NCBI GenBank assembly: GCA_048213135.1
Contig: PS015060.1
Span: 57,835-107,232, forward strand
Length of the DNA stretch: 49,398 nt
Direction: 5' to 3'
Source: Reclinomonas americana ATCC 50394
Lineage: Eukaryota > Jakobida > Jakobea > Jakobida
Below, piece after piece: positions 26,101 to 37,700 of the stretch (the stretch's first letter is position 1; each line of letters opens with the position of its first letter). The translations under genes were made by a program, and so were the position numbers. Under the pieces are notes generated by a model. That model was given only the letters and a program-made list of their open reading frames with translations. It was not told the DNA's origin and did no database searches.

Positions 26101-27804
26101 CATCGCGAACGACGTGCCTCTTCTTCCAGGAAGCGCACAAAATCGCCGACCGGATCGTCATCATCATCTGCTGCTTCCTGCTTCTTCTCTTCCACCGCCA
26201 CCTTTGTCTTCGTCTTCTTGCTCTTCTTGGCACCCTCTCCGCCATCCGCATCGTCGTTCAGCATCGACGACAGAATCGCGCGTGCCACTGCCGACACCTC
26301 CGTCTGACCAAATCCAACATCCTTCGACGCGCTGCCCGTCGTCACCTCTTCGTCCTCTTCTTCCTCCTCCTCCTCCTCCTCCTCCTCTTCGCCTTCCATA
26401 TCCTCGTCGTCGCCCTCACTGTCACTATCAGAGGCCACAGCAGGGCGTCCACTGCGTGACAGCAGCTCCTTGTACGAGTGCACGACCGGCTTGGCAGGGG
26501 CGCCTGGCACCGGCTTCACTTCCTCCTCCGAGGCCCTCAGTGGCCTGGCGCCAAACGACGGCAAGTCCGACATGCGCACGATGGCCGTGCGTGCTCGTGG
26601 AGGAGGAGCTGCTGCAGTGGAAGCCGCAGGTGTGGCGGTGTCGGCAGTTGTGTCGGCAGCCGGTGTTTCGGCGACTGACTGCGCCTTGACGGCAGCTGCG
26701 CACGAGGAGGTCAGAAAAACGGAGGAGAGAAAGGCAGCCACTTGCCGAGTTGCGACGCACCCACACTCTCCACTGCATCGCGCACTTCACGCGTGGTGCC
26801 GGTGCGCTTGATGACAGAAGCCGGCGCCGCAAACGATGAAGCAGCACCACTGGATGGCGTCGGTCGACCATTCTCCTGCTGCTTGCCATCCTTCTCCTCC
26901 TCCTCCTCCTCATCCTCACTGTCACTTATCCCCTCATTCGCCTCCTCCCGACGCATCCGCTCCACACGCTCACGCAGATCCGCATCCACCAAGTGCCCAA
27001 CACCAGCATCCATCTGCCGCTTCGCCAGCTGCAGCTGCTGCTTGGCAGTCGCACGCTGCATCCCAAGCAGCAGTCAGACTCGTACACAGAGCAATCTCTA
27101 TCCGTGCAAACGACGCACCTGACCCATGCTCGAGCTGGTGGCCAGCAGCGACAGAGACTCGGCCGACAAGGCGGATTTCCTGCACACAGACAGCCAATCA
27201 TCAGCTGGCACTTGAAAGGCACATACCTCACATGCAAGGACACAAAGGTGCGCAACGCTAGTGAGTTCATGGCGGTCTCCGCACGAGCCTCTCTCAGCTT
27301 CTTGGCCTCCCACTGCTGCTGTCGGCGCAGTCGATTCTTGATCACACGAGCAGGCAACTTTGGCTGGCCACTGTCGACTTGCTCACTCTCCTCCTCGCCA
27401 TCACTGTGCTCTGCAGCGTCGGAGGACCTGAGCTTGCTGGGGTCGACCTTGTTGAGCTTCTGTGTGAGCGAGTGTGTGAGTGAGCAAGGAGCAGCTGTGA
27501 CTGTGTGACTGAGAGAAATGCAAGTGACCTTCTTGAATCTGATTCTCTTCTCATCGCGCACTGGCTTGTGCTTGGGGTCAATGAGAATGGCGTTGGTGTC
27601 AGAGGGCAGGCCGCTGCAAGAGAAAAGAGGGGTGAGGGTGTGTCGTGTGCGTGATGTGTGAATCAGCACATGCGCGCGCGCTCACCTGGAAGAACTGGTT
27701 TTGCGCTGCTTTAGCTCAGGGCTCAGCACGGAGTCGACATAGGACTTGGAGTGTGTGTCGCCGCCGTCGTCGGAGGTGCTGCGGGAGCGCTTCCGGGAGC
27801 TCAT
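20143..27804 (-). CDS. DEAH-box RNA helicase DHX37/Dhr1 (Ecm16) family, ribosomal small-subunit processome
   Basis: Dhr1/DHX37 releases U3 snoRNA from pre-18S rRNA in the nucleolus. Start ATG at 27804; first exons 27804-27686, 27613-27529, 27459-27257, 27179-27119, 27055-~26767, 26695-25802, 25727-25615, phases matching. The N-terminal half is charged with long Asp/Glu runs. Core motifs: Walker [11 protein letters not shown] (~25495-25520), DEAH (~25075-25087), MSAT (~24880), [11 protein letters not shown] (~23800-23840), QRAGRAGR (~23618-23645). An Asp-run insertion between RecA1 and RecA2 (~24270-24390) precedes HVLPLYS, as in the family. The C-terminal domain includes [47 protein letters not shown] and ends LTKLWPPA. 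The gap 20980-21399 falls in an intron. Not every 3' exon border was fixed. Confidence 0.93.
20640..21510 (-). repeat. DHX37 intron made of CCTCT and CCCTTT repeats around a gap
   Basis: On the + strand: (CCTCT)n from 20705 to 20940, (CCCT)n up to 20979, gap to 21399, then (CCCCTTT)n and related units to about 21500. Flanking minus-strand coding resumes at ~21510 upstream (SLRAK) and ~20570 downstream (YDTERDEVV). Open frames of SSPLL type are repeat translations. Confidence 0.9.
20980..21399. other. Assembly gap (420 N)
   Basis: Bounded by pentanucleotide and tetranucleotide pyrimidine repeats inside a DHX37 intron. Confidence 0.99.
22290..22940 (-). repeat. DHX37 intron with decayed short repeat and CCCTT run
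   Basis: Between the exon with [10 protein letters not shown] (ending at 22282 on the + strand) and the exon ending near 22950. From 22335 to 22640 the + strand carries about eight imperfect copies of a CTTCTCAC(N)nGAG(A)A motif at irregular 30-60 bp spacing. From 22800 to 22945 it is CCCCTT-rich. No homology to coding sequence was recognised. Confidence 0.55.
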
Positions 27805-28145
27805 TGTGGCGATCAAGTTGCAGGACAATCAATGCAAAATCGGACTGAAGTCGACACGACCAGGCAGCCTCAATCCTGAGAGCGCGATCCTGATCTTACT
27901 AGACGAAGAGCGGTGTGATGTCGACTACGTACGCTGCGCGCAGCGTGCACGTGTTCAGTTCGAATTTATGATCAACTTCGAGTTCGCAAGGCCGTGGTCA
28001 AAATTTCCCTCTGCGATGCTGTTACGCGAACACATTCAGCAGGCTAGAGGGTGTGTAATGCAGAGAGGAAAAATCCAATTTGGCGCCAAAATTGGCGTTT
28101 CAACCGTTTTCTTCTTTTGTTATTTTGCATATGCACTGCGAGAAC
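27805..28145. promoter_or_regulatory. Bidirectional promoter interval DHX37 / NHL-repeat protein (341 bp)
   Basis: The two start codons (27804 minus, 28146 plus) face away from each other. The interval has a perfect 12-bp palindrome TTTGGCGCCAAA at 28079-28090, matching the E2F/DP recognition core on both strands, followed by ATTGGCG. It also has TGCGCGCAGCGTGCACG near 27935. No CDS could be supported here. Confidence 0.5.
28079..28090. promoter_or_regulatory. E2F-like palindrome
   Basis: TTTGGCGCCAAA, 56-67 bp upstream of the plus-strand start codon. Known E2F sites follow TTTSSCGC; binding here is inference. Confidence 0.45.
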
Positions 28146-31100
28146 ATGTCACCACCGTTTGACATCTCTCACTCACGTGCTCGACTCGTCGCTGTGCGCC
28201 TCCTCGCCACACTCACGCTCATCATCTTGTTGGTGAACTCCATCTGCAGCGCAAGTTGTGTTTGCGTGCTTGCGTGTGTGTGTGTGCGCGCTCTCTTGCA
28301 CTGCAGCGAGTGTTGTTAAGCGACGCAATTATTAAGCTGCCTCTTACTTGTGTGCCACTAACTACATATATCGCAGACGCCCAGACAGTCACCACCGCTG
28401 TCGCCAACAACATCACTGGCTTGTCCGCCACTCTCAACGCGTGGGTCAATCCCAACAATGTCGCAGGGGGCACCACCAACTCTTTCGAGTGGTCTCCGTA
28501 CGCCACCGCCGTTGGTGTCTCTTCGGCCACTGTCGCCACCTTAGTGGGCACTGCAGCCTCGTCAGGAACGACCGACGGAGTCGGAGCAAGTGCGCGATTC
28601 AACACGCCAATGGTGAATCAAGACGTCTTGCCGATCATGAAACTTGCCTTATGTTGTATGCTAACGCGGCGGGGTGTGCTCTCTCGACAGGGACTGGTCT
28701 TCGATGCAGCAGGCAACGTGTATGTGGGCGATTACGGGTTTGTCATACTTGCGCTCTTTCCTCCAATCCATCCGTCGATTGTTGTGCTTCTTGCTCTGTC
28801 TCTCACTCGTGGATGCTGGCAGCAACTGTCGCATTCGACGCATCACCGCTGCAGCCACAGTGACCACTTTCGCGGGCACCACTTGCGGCCTGTTAGATGC
28901 CACAGGAGTGTCTGCCAAGTTCAAAAAGTGTGTTGTCTTCTCTCTGCTTGTCTCTCGCACACTCACTCACGCACTCTCACAGTGTTGCCGGCCTCGCCAT
29001 TGACCAAACCACGGGAACGATGTATGTCGCCGATGTGAGTGTGTACAGGCATGCATGATCACGTGTGATGCAGGCACGCATTCTCACTCCGACTCTGTGC
29101 GTCTCTCTCCCATAGTTGACAAACCACGCTGTGCGTGCCGTCACCACTGGAGCAGCTGTCACCACACTGGCAGGCAATGGGGCGTCGGGGAGTGCCAATG
29201 CCTCGGGTGCAGCGGCCTCCTTCAATCAGCCTGCCTCGGTGGCGGTGGACGCCACAAACCAGGTGGTATATGTGGGCGACTGGCTCAACAACACTGTGCG
29301 GCGAGTGACCTACGCCGGTGCGGTGACGACCTTCTGTGGCACTGCGGGCATGAGTGGCACTGCCGATGGTGCGTGTGCGGGGGCGGCGCGATTCGGTGGT
29401 CCCAACGGCGTGCTGCTCGTCGGATCCACACTGTATGTTGGTGAGCGTTGTGTGGGAGCGAGAGAAAGATGCCATTACTCCCGTTCTCATCCTCCCTTCC
29501 TGCTTGTGCGTGAGTGCAGCCGACCGCGTGAACAACTCCATCCGGGCGATTGACACGGTGGCGATGACGGTGACGACGGTGGCAGGTTCAACGAGCGGTG
29601 CATCTGGATCCACGGATGGCACCGGTAAGTCCACCACGTGCACCTCTGCGTGATCGATTGCGTGGGGGTGTTCATCGATGTTCATGTATCAGGAACGGCT
29701 GCCCGCTTCAACACGCCCATTGGACTGGCATATGACGCAGGAAATAACGTCATCTATGTTGCCGATGTTGAGTATCGTCCCACTCACTCCGTACCATGTA
29801 CGCCTTCGCCGCTTCTTGATCCTGACTGCCTTGTACCGGACGCAGTCTGTCAACAACACCGTGCGGCAACTCAGTGTGTCAGACTCGTCAGTGACAACGC
29901 TTGGCGGCGCGGCGGGTGTGAGTGGTTCAGCCGATGGCAGTGCACTGACCGTGGCACGCTTCAACTCCCCTGTCCACCTCGCGTTCGATGCATCGACTGC
30001 ATCGGTGCTGGTTGTCGATTACACCACGCACATCATCCGTCGCCTCTCGCTGGCGTCACTAACAGTGTCGGCCACACCCGCCACCGCCACTGGCTCTGCC
30101 GCCACTTCCATCACCGCCTCGCTGACTGGGTTGGCAAGCAACTGGACGTTCTACTATCGCGCCGTTGGTATCATCTCCACACCCAGCACCGTCAATGGCG
30201 CCACCGTGTCCTTCACCACCGCCACCAATGTGGCTCCCACCGATATTAGCTGCTCGTCGACGACGTATGTGTCGCCTTCGGTGGCAAATCAAGTCGTATG
30301 TGCGCTGCAGACGACGGATGCCAACACGGGCCAGTCGTTTACGTACTCAATCATCGGTGGCGCCAACAGCGCGGTGTTTTCGATCAGCGGACAATCGCTG
30401 GTGATTGTGGCGGCGGGGCAGGCGGGCAGCTCGCTGGCGGTGACGATCCGATCGACGGACAATGGATCGCCGCCGCTTTTCTTCGACAAGGCGTTCACGA
30501 TCACCACGGGTGAGGCAATGATAGTGTCTCTCTGTCGCGCTCTCTCTCTTTCTTCTCCTTCTTCATGTCTACCACCATTATTCTCTTCTTCTTCCATTTC
30601 TTCCTCTTTGACTCCTACTCTTCCTCACTTATCCCTTCCTGCCGCTGAATACTTCCCCTTTCTTGTGCCACAGCCACCCAGTCGCTGGCCACGCTGTCGG
30701 CCAGCAATGTGACGACGTCGTCAGTGACATTGAATGCTGTGGTGGGCAACTCTGTTGCGGCCTCCACAATGAGCAACTCGTTCGCGTGGGCGCCGACGGC
30801 AGCGGCTCTTGGTGTGACGCCAGCCGTGTCGACATGGTTGGGGACAGCGGGCATGGCTGGCTCGACAGATGGCACAGGCGCTGCTGCGCTTTTCAGCTCA
30901 CCGGTGGTGAGTGTTCCGTCCAGTGATCGCCCACAATGCGCCTTTGACTCAGCAGAAGAATGCAGAGCATCGCATTTGATGCCTCCGGGACGGCATATGT
31001 GTGTGACCAATCCAACCGCACTATTCGGCGAGTGACAAGTGGAGGTGTGGTGACGACGTTTCTGGGAACTGCCACCACCGTTGGGGCCTTTGTTGATGGC

Positions 31101-34100
31101 GTTGGCCCCGCTGTGCGGTTTAAAACTCTCACTGGCTTGTCGATCGATCAGACCACCGGCTACTTGTACATTTCTGACGTTGCGTTGTCGAGCGTGTTAT
31201 TCTTGGCAAGTGCGTCGCCACTCTCACATCAAAAAAAAACCACGAACTGTAGGGCAACAACCACGCAGTTCGTGTGAGCACGCCTTCCGGCTCCGTGTCA
31301 ACGCTGGCTGGCAACGGATCGTCCGGCACTACGAATGGTACCGGATCGAGCGCGAGGTTCAACTATACACACGGCAATGCGGTTGACGCGTCGAACAAAG
31401 TGCTGTATGTTAGCGACAGGAGCAATTCGGCAATCAGGAAGGTGTGTGTGCGCGCATCGGCACTTGTTGATGTTGCGTCGGTGTACTCATACCACGTCCT
31501 CGCACAACACAGGTTACTTATGGTGGTGAAGTCACCACCTTCTGTGGCACGATGGCAACAGCCGGTGCAGTAGATGGAGCGTGCGCTACAGCACAGTTTT
31601 CTGTGCCTTGCGGCGTGGCCTTGGATACGTTAGCCAATCGGCTGTACATTGGTATGTGTGCCCTGTACAATCTTGGTCACAAAACGCGATCTCACGCATG
31701 GCGATCTGCAGTTGATAACACTCGCCACAACATTCGTGCAATCGACATGGTGGCGATGACTGTGTCGACTCTTGCTGGCTCTGTGACCGCGACAACAGGG
31801 TCGACTGATGCTACTGGTACTCTGGCCCTGTTCAGCTACCCTGTCGGCATCCAGCTCGATCGAGCGCGTGGCGTTCTTTATGTTTCTGATGTTGAGTGAT
31901 TGGGTGATTGAGTGTTTCGTTTTTGGCACCTCATTTAGCGCGACTCTCAAAGGCGGGCAATGCTACTATTCGTCAAATCATCGTCAGCACGGGTGCCGTT
32001 ACAACCATTGCGGGTACTCTGGGTGTCACTGGATCGACCGATGGGAATCCGCTCACCAATGCGAAGTTCTATGGCCCGGTTCGCACTGTCATGTTCTGCG
32101 ACTGCAGCATTTCTTCCTGGGGAGCTCACTTGTGAGTGCAGCATCTTTTTGCGTACGATGCCCCCTCGTCCACTCTCTACATTCCAGGTGCGAGTTTTTC
32201 CAACAGTGTTTGACGTCGGTGAGCTTATTCTTTGTCACCATTCCTCAGATTACTACAGCAACACTATCCGCCGACTTACCATCGGCTCCACCACCGTCAC
32301 GGCCACCCCGGCCACCTCTGGCGTCGCCTCCAGCACCGCCCTGACCGCGTCACTGACTTCGCTCGCCGCCAACTCGACATACTACTTCCGTGCCATCTCC
32401 ACCTCCACTGTGCCCAGCACTCTCACCGGCTCCACCGTGTCCTTCACAACTTCCAATTCGACGCCGACCGACGTCGTCTGCTCTACCTTATCCTACGTCG
32501 CACCGTCGACGGCCAACGTACCAGTGTGCACGATGAGCACCAGTGATAGTGATGGCGGCCAGTCGTACACGTACGTTGTCACTGGTGGAGCGAATGGGAG
32601 TGCGTTTTCTGCGAGCGCTGGCGCACAGCTACAGATCACCTCGGCGGGACAGACGGGGAGTCCACTGGTCGTCACGATTCGCTCGTTCGACAATGGCACT
32701 CCGGCGATGTTCGTCGACAAGACACTCAGTGTGACGGCGGGTGAGTGAGATGTGTTGTGCACGAATGGGGAACATTGAAGGTACTCATTGCCTTCTTGCC
32801 TGCACGCAGTGCCCACTGTGACGTCGTTGTCGGCCACTTTCGTTTCTGCACTGGCTGGCCAGTTGGTGACCCTGACAGGATACGGGTTGCTCGACAACTC
32901 GGCCGACGCCTCGGCGTATGTGTTGGCCTCTCCCCTGTGCGGCGCCACGACACCGCCGACGGCCGTGGCCAGCACCAGCATCAGCAGTGCATTCGGCAGT
33001 GTGAACAGCATTACGTTGACGATTGGGGCGGCGGGTGCAGCAGGTGGCACGTACGAGCTGTGTACGCGATGGACGTCAGCTAGCACGTATGTGGCAGTGT
33101 CGGCTTTTGCCATTGGTGAGTGAGGATAATGCAGGGAGAACTCTGCCTGTGTTTGATCGCGTGCTTGCTTGTTTGTTTGCGTGTGTGTGTGTAGAATTGT
33201 ACTCGTTTCCTTCTTCTTCTTCCTCTTCTTCTTGTTCACTGTTTGTCTCTCTCAGTGTGCGTGCGTGCGTGCGTGCGTGTATGCGTGTATCTGCTGACCA
33301 GAGTGTGTGTGCAGGGAGTGTTGGTCCGAGTGACATTCTGCTGTCGGGTCCGCAGACGTACTCGAGTACGACGGTGCCATTCACCGTGGGCACACTGAGC
33401 ATGGTGGATCTCAACACGGGACAGACGCCGACATTCAGCATTGTGGGTGGTGTACACGCGGCTCTGTTCAGCATCGTGGGTGGCAACCAGCTGACAATCT
33501 CGGTGGCTCCGCCGCTGTATCGGCGATTGCAAGTGTTTGTGCAAGTGAGCGACGGGGCGTTGACGTACACCAAGCAGTTCACGATTGTGTATGGTGCGCC
33601 ATGGGGAAAAAAGGCGGCGGTAGGGTGTGCAGAGAAAGAGAAAACGGAAGCAGCAGATCTGTGTGATTATTGTCGCCCTCCACTCAGAGAAACGAGAATA
33701 TGGGGCGATGAGGGGAAGGAGACTAGAAAACCGGAGCAGCAGATCTTTAATGCCTTTTGTCGCCCTCTTTCCCCTCTACCTGGGACTTGAACATGTGACT
33801 GGTACTGACACTGATACATGTGATTTGTACAGCCTGGAGTGCAGGTTGTTCGACAGTGCAGAATGGAGTTGTGGCTCGTTGCGTTGGTGTCAACTCAGAT
33901 GTGTCGTACTGTCGGCCGTCTCATCTCCGTCACGACGAACAGCCGCCTTGGAAGTGTGCCTTTTCGAGGCAGTGGATCGACCTGGCGGCACAACGTTGGC
34001 GGCGATGCCCTCTGTTGTGAGCGAAGTCGGGTGTTGCGAACTGTGCGACCTGTACCCGCTGTGTCGATCGTGGACATTTCTTGATGCCGCGGCGGCGTCG

Positions 34101-34597
34101 AACTCGTCCGGCGCGAGTGTGTGCACACTGAAGGCATGTAATCGGAGATCGAAGAAGATGAAGGAATGCCAAGCTCACCTTCTTGTTGCACGCAGAGCAC
34201 CGTACCAGCGACGGCCGCCAATGCCGAGACCAGCAACGTGTGTGGCTCGCATTTCTGCTTGGTGTCGGGACGCAAGACGAGTGTGGCAGCGTACGACAGC
34301 AACGGCTTCCAGACCAGCACAGGTGAGTGCTCGCAGAGAAAAGAGATGAGGGAGAGATCTATGACTGACGTGGCTTGTTGACCTGCAGACCGACCTGGTG
34401 GCGATCTCACGTGGGCCATCAAAACGACGACTGGCCCTCAAGCATGCTCGCTGTGGTGTTCGCAGTTGACGGCGTGCGGCTCGTGGACGTTCACGGCGTC
34501 GACGATGCAGTGCGTGCCGAAGAATGGCGTGGTGGCCACATCGACGGCGACAGCGTGTGCGACGAGCGCGGACTGCACATCGGGGTTGAAGATTTGA
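28146..34597 (+). CDS. Secreted multidomain protein: two six-bladed NHL propellers set in Fn3-like modules, cadherin-like domains, IPT/TIG-like domain, PAN-like modules
   Basis: Starts with a signal peptide (hydrophobic VRLLATLTLIILLV, cleavage probably near ICSA). Early exons: 28146-28254, 28377-28611, 28691-28737, 28823-28927, 28983-29034, 29116-29440, 29520-29624, 29693-29766, 29845-30509, then from 30674. Copy 1 (28377-30509): Fn3-like first half ending FEWSP, six NHL blades (typical core SGSTDGTGTAARFNTP..GLAYD..IYVAD..NNTVRQL), Fn3-like second half (TGLASNWTFYYRA) and a cadherin-like domain (ANTGQSFTYSIIGG). Copy 2 (30674-~32744) repeats this order. Then an IPT/TIG-like domain (32809-33114), a third cadherin-like domain (~33317-33592) and two Cys-rich PAN-like modules sharing DRPGG and SWTF (~33950-34130 and 34390-34560). 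Stop TGA at 34595. No C-terminal membrane segment, so it is probably extracellular. The splice between 33592 and 33900 and part of blade 6 of copy 2 are uncertain. Confidence 0.82.
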
Positions 34598-34774
34598 GTG
34601 GTGTTGTCGAGCTCAGTTCTTGCGCAATGCGTCATCGCGCATTGCTTGGATTAATGAATTCCTCGACCTACTACAATACCATTCATTCTTCCATCCCGAG
34701 CAACACAAATTCCAAGTCCATGTCCTCTAACAGTGGCAATCCGCGCAGTCGAGCCACCTCTCCTTCGCTCCAAT
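34598..34774. other. 177-bp convergent spacer, NHL protein to ATAD5-like gene
   Basis: Holds both 3' ends; nothing coding was supported. Confidence 0.5.
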
Positions 34775-37700
34775 TCAACGTCTGCATAAGGTACGTGACA
34801 GGCCTGTGGAGAATGACGTCACTGCGATGCCGTTTTCTTCATCACCCGAACAGTACAGCAGGCGACGAAACCTGCGTGTTCGCTTGCTGGCCACACGAGC
34901 ACTATCCGCCGCCTGTATCTTGTGCAATGCGCTGAGGTGTTCGACGGCGACTAGTGGCGGGCGAAGCCGATCGCGAGCGACAAACTGCAAGACCGAGTGC
35001 CCCAGCTCGAGACTGCAAACACGGGTGAGCAACGCGAAGTGGATGGAGTGCCAACTTTTTTTGTGGTTCCGAACCGTCGACTCATTTCAGCCGCATTCTC
35101 CATTGTCAAGCCGCTGCTCGGCAACAAGGCCAAGCTAGCGGCAGTAGGTGGAGTCGACGACGACGACGACGACGACGATGAGCTTGGCATTGCACACTCA
35201 CCGGCCCGAGTCGCAGCCGTTTTACGCAGAGCACACATGGACGCGTTGACCAGCGACAGTGCCTGCGTGGTGATTTTTTGTGAGCTCACACACACCTCCA
35301 CAGCGCTTCACCAAATTCCACCTGCTCACCAGTCGTTCGTCCGCAAGCGCCGCAAACGAAATGCAGTCGGCCAAATCGGCCACAGCTTCAAGCAGCAACA
35401 GCCCGTCCGTCTCCTCCTCGGCGGCCGCCTCTCTTTCGGAAGCAATAGCAGTGCCACACGAGGCAGCACCATTGGCGAATATCACGTCCAACGATGGAAT
35501 GGCGGGGTCCGAGGACCACACTGGGTGAGCACAGGAGGGTGAGGGAGGGAAAAGGCAAGGAGAGAGGGAAAGGAGGGAGAGAGGGAGACAGAGAGAAAGA
35601 GAAACAGAGAAAAAGAAAGAGGGAGAGAAAACATAAGGATTAGGCAAGAGGAATAAGTGAGACTGGGAGGAAGGAGCGAAGAAAAAATGAGGAACGGAGA
35701 CAGAATGTGGGATTGATAGAGTGCATGCCAAGAGTGCAACACAGGGGAGAAAATGAGAGAGGGGGAAAGAGCAAAACAAAACAAAGCAGGAGGAAAGAAT
35801 TCAAGAGAGGGTCACTGAACGCGTGTGTGAGAGAGAAAGGAGAGAAGGCGAGGGACAACGAGAAAGTGAGACTGCAGACGGTTGACCGAGCGAGTTGGAG
35901 AATGGAGAGACAGGAGGGTGCCCAACAACGAACTAGAGAGGAGAAGGCAACGCAGATGGGAAGAGAAGAAGAGATTAGGGGCAGAGACAGAAAGTGAGAT
36001 GGGGGCGAGATGAATGACGGAGAAAGAAAGGAGAGCAAGAGAAAGAGAGAGAGAAAGAGGGGGGAAGTGGAGAGTTGAGGAACAGAATGGGGGAAAGAGG
36101 AAAACGGAGGAAAGGGTGAACAAAGAGAGAGGAGAGATGCGGGAGAGAGACAGCAAACTAGAGAAAAAGAAAGGAGAGAACGTGAATGGGGAAAGAGAAA
36201 GAGTCACAGTGAAAGAGTAGAAAGGTGAAATATCAAACAAACCATGTGGAGGCATCGGCAAATCTCGCATCGCTCGAGTCACCAGTGAGACGCCGAGCAC
36301 GTGTTCTGTGAGTTGCGGCGAAGCGCCCCAGTACTGCAGTTCGTTGGTGAGGCGGCGTCCGTCACAGGACAGCAGCGACGCCAACTGGCTCATGGTATCG
36401 TTGCTGTCCGCAGTCAGGTGAGCGACAAGGCGAATACAGACAGACACAACGACGGCAATCACGCAACGAAATGGTGCGAGGCGTACGTGCGGTAATGACC
36501 GCCAGACATGCTCTTGCGTGTCTCGCCAAGGCGTTGGCTGGAGCACGCTCAAAGTGTAGCACGCGTATCCTGCTGCTACCAACGAGCTCAGCCGGTACAC
36601 CTGCATTGGATCGATTAACGCGAGTTATCAACGGCAACGGTTGATGAGCGCTGCCGCAACTGCTACCCGTCAGCACCACTGGACGCTTCGTGGCCTGCAC
36701 CAGCTCCTGCACACCGGCCAAGAAAGCGCGGTCATCTTCAAATGTCGCATCGACATTCTCAATCAGGAACAGCGTGGACTGTGAAGGCATCAAGTAAGAT
36801 GAAGCAAGGACAGCAGAGAAACATACAACTGCGCCACAAACCCGACTGCTGTGCACGAGATCCAACACGCCGCCACTGCCACTCGCAGCACTCGCTTCCA
36901 CCTCCTCTACCACTTCCTTTTTCTTCCGCAACCGCGTATTCTTCTTGCCAGTTGCTCCATTCGCAGCCGCCGCCGCCGCCGCAGCAGCAGCAGCAGCAGC
37001 AGCGCCACCACCACCCCCACCAAAGAATGACGTCAGAGGCCCGGCATGGGGTGGCGCGGCGGCTTGACGACGCCCTCGCTTGCCCTTGGTGGCGGGGGAG
37101 GCCGGTGGTGCCGGCAACGACCCTGCCCCATGCGCGTCCCCAACAGCATATGACACCGAGTGCGACTGGGTGGCCTCCAAAAACATGCTGGCCAGTAGTT
37201 TGCGAGTGCGCGCGTGCGAGCCTGCATCCAGCTCCACAATTCCCATTTTCAGCACGCTCGCGCACATGGCCAGAGCGCACGATTTGCCGCTGGAGGGGGG
37301 TCTGGGGGGGGGGGGAGGGGAAGGGAGGGAGGGAGGGAGGGGAAGAGGTTAGCACAGTCAAGAAACATGGCGCACAGAGACAGGGAGAATGAGAGTATAG
37401 GGAAGTAGGTGCAGGGTGAATCGGCGGAGGGAGAAGAACAGAATCGTGAGGACGGGTGATTGACAGCAAGGAACAGTGGACTGCTGCATTCAAAGAGGCA
37501 GAGAGTTAATAAGTAGAAAGAGAGGAGAGACCCGTCTGTATCTGTCTCCTGTTGTTGCACGTGGACGCCTTTCCTGTGCGACAGCGCATTGATTTCTCAA
37601 GCTCTCACAGGCGAGTGATACACGACAAGAGAATCAGTGTGCACAAAGAGAGAGAGAGAAGGGACAAGAGAAGGAGAGAGAGTTGGAGAACATGTTGCAC

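Noticed and set aside
28146-34597. Splitting the NHL protein into two genes at the 30510-30673 intron
   Set aside because: The intron is phase 1 on both sides, copy 2 has no start codon or signal peptide of its own, and reading continues directly into the repeated Fn3-like half domain.
34375-34935. 186-aa plus-strand frame at the NHL/ATAD5 junction
   Set aside because: Off-frame reading of the last PAN-like exon, the spacer and antisense ATAD5 sequence.
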